Shown: positions 5,064-5,981 of the stretch, piece by piece
Numbering within the stretch: position 1 is the stretch's first letter
Layout: every line of letters starts with the position of its first letter
Assembly (NCBI GenBank): GCA_903932755.1
Contig: CAIZHL010000233.1
Coordinates: 1-5,981 of the forward strand
Source: an uncultured beta proteobacterium
GTDB taxonomy: Bacteria; Pseudomonadota; Gammaproteobacteria; Burkholderiales; Rhodocyclaceae
Length of the DNA stretch: 5,981 nt
Direction: 5' to 3'
Notes under the pieces: model-generated
Told to the model about the DNA's origin: nothing
The model's input: the letters and a program-made list of their open reading frames with translations, nothing else
Database searches by the model: none
Translations under genes and position numbers: made by a program

Positions 5064-5981
5064 TTATCTGCTCGAGGTGCCGGGCAGGTTGGCAAGTTGC
5101 TGCGACAGGTATTGGCTGGTTTTGTTCATGCCGGCGATCAGGCCATCGAGCGCCGTGAACTGCGCCCGGTAGCGGGATTCTATTTTCGTCAGGCGCAGCG
5201 CGAGGGCATCGCGCCGCTTGCCGATGTCCTTGATCGAGGCCGCTATACCTTCGGTGCGGCTGGCGAGCAGGCCCGTACTGCCGATGATGCCTTCCATCGC
5301 TTCGTTGAAACGCACGGCGATACCCTGGTTGCCGGCCGTTGTCGATGTAAACAGAGTGGCGACGTCCTTGGCCGGATCGGCCAGCGCCGCCGCGAGTTTG
5401 GTGCTGTCAACCAGCAGCGTGCCGTCCTTTTGCAAGGCGATGCCGATGCTGGAAAGTGTCGTGACGCCGCCGCCGACACCGCTGACGGTGCTTTGCGCCA
5501 GCGTACGCAACTGCGAACCGACACCGCGCGCCGTGCTGTCGCCGGTGAGCACGGAGGCAACCTTGGTGGCGGCGTTGTAGGCCGAAGCGGTCTGCAACTG
5601 CTTCACGGTATCGTTGTAGGCCTTGACGAAGGCACTGATCGCCGCCGTGGTGGCCCCGGTGTTGGTGCTGACCGTGACGTTGGCGGAGCCCACTTTGGCC
5701 AGATTCAGCGTCAAGCCTTCAACCACATCGCTGACGGTATTGCTGGAACGGGTGACGGCAAAGCCATTGACACTGAACTGGGCATCGTCGGCGGTCTGGG
5801 TCGCCACCAGCACCGAGGAATCCAGCCCTGCCAACGCACGGGTGCCGCCGCTGCCGGAATCGGTGGCCGTCACGGTGATCGCACCCGACGTGCCGAGGGT
5901 CTTCGAGGTCAGCAGCAGGCGATTGGTGCTGCCATCATTGACGATAGACGCGGTGACCCCGGTACCGGCGTCGTTGATGGC
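5064..5981 (-). CDS. fliD: Flagellar filament cap protein FliD, C-terminal part (5' end outside window)
   Basis: FliD forms the cap at the filament tip and helps fold incoming flagellin. The last 305 residues are present, and the frame stays open to the window edge at 5981 (first visible residues AINDAGTGVTASIV), so the true start is outside. Visible features are the Thr/Ser/Ala/Gly-rich beta domain (TSKTLGTSGAITVTA, then DDAQFSVNGFAVTRSSNTVSD and VVEGLTLNLAKVG), the central FVKAYNDTVKQLQ helix, SSIGIALQKDGTLLVDSTKL, and the C-terminal helix RYRAQFTALDGLIAGMNKTS followed by QYLSQQLANL, which forms the inner cap domain by coiled coil. A GTG at 5873 is internal, not a start. The stop is TAA at 5066-5064, 13 bp before fliS. 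FliD is the expected client of the FliT encoded two genes on. Confidence 0.95.
   Translation of the reverse strand, partial: AINDAGTGVTASIVNDGSTNRLLLTSKTLGTSGAITVTATDSGSGGTRALAGLDSSVLVATQTADDAQFSVNGFAVTRSSNTVSDVVEGLTLNLAKVGSANVTVSTNTGATTAAISAFVKAYNDTVKQLQTASAYNAATKVASVLTGDSTARGVGSQLRTLAQSTVSGVGGGVTTLSSIGIALQKDGTLLVDSTKLAAALADPAKDVATLFTSTTAGNQGIAVRFNEAMEGIIGSTGLLASRTEGIAASIKDIGKRRDALALRLTKIESRYRAQFTALDGLIAGMNKTSQYLSQQLANLPGTSSR

Noticed and set aside
5871..5873. GTG as a start codon for the fliD reading frame
   Set aside because: The frame is open up to the window edge and the upstream codons continue FliD-like sequence, so this GTG is an internal valine codon.
1..5981. CRISPR arrays, insertion sequences, tRNA genes or a new defence system
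   Set aside because: No regularly spaced repeats, transposase-like frames, terminal repeats or tRNA-like folds were seen; the window is filled by recognised flagellar genes.

Overview
The window is a compact block of flagellar genes, all on the minus strand. Transcription runs from high to low coordinates: fliD (partial) > fliS > fliT > fliK > a stand-alone FlhB C-terminal-domain gene (flhX-like) > a ycgR-type PilZ gene > flhB > flhA (partial). DNA is GC-rich with short or overlapping gene junctions. The betaproteobacterial-looking FliK, the YcgR-type brake protein and the protein sequences in general suggest a motile, Gram-negative betaproteobacterium, possibly Rhodocyclales-like (Azoarcus/Thauera/Dechloromonas type). 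That placement is inference from gene content and style; no species can be named from the sequence.

Layout: 5981-5064 is the C-terminal 305 residues of the filament cap FliD. FliS (flagellin chaperone, 5050-4613) and FliT (FliD chaperone, 4604-4245) follow with good Shine-Dalgarno sequences. A 93-bp gap precedes fliK (4151-2976), which has no visible ribosome-binding site and a hairpin ending 2 nt from its start codon. The end of fliK overlaps the flhX-like gene (2989-2672) by 14 nt. After 37 bp comes a c-di-GMP-responsive YcgR-like gene (2634-1837). A 117-bp gap with two inverted repeats and a candidate sigma-54 element leads to flhB (1719-574), whose stop codon overlaps the flhA start (577) in an ATGA junction. 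flhA leaves the window at position 1 after 192 codons.

How the parts work together: FlhA and FlhB are core membrane parts of the flagellar type III export gate. FliK is the secreted ruler that makes FlhB switch from hook-type to filament-type substrates. The small FlhB-like protein resembles the cleaved C-terminal half of FlhB and lies beside fliK, so it may take part in that switch. FliS and FliT escort flagellin and FliD to the export gate, FliD caps the filament, and the YcgR-like protein would slow the motor when c-di-GMP is high. The window therefore links late export, the specificity switch and motor braking. I see no mobile elements, CRISPR arrays, tRNA or rRNA genes, and no clearly new system. 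The most unusual items are the second FlhB-type switch domain without the NPTH cleavage motif and the structured leader of fliK.
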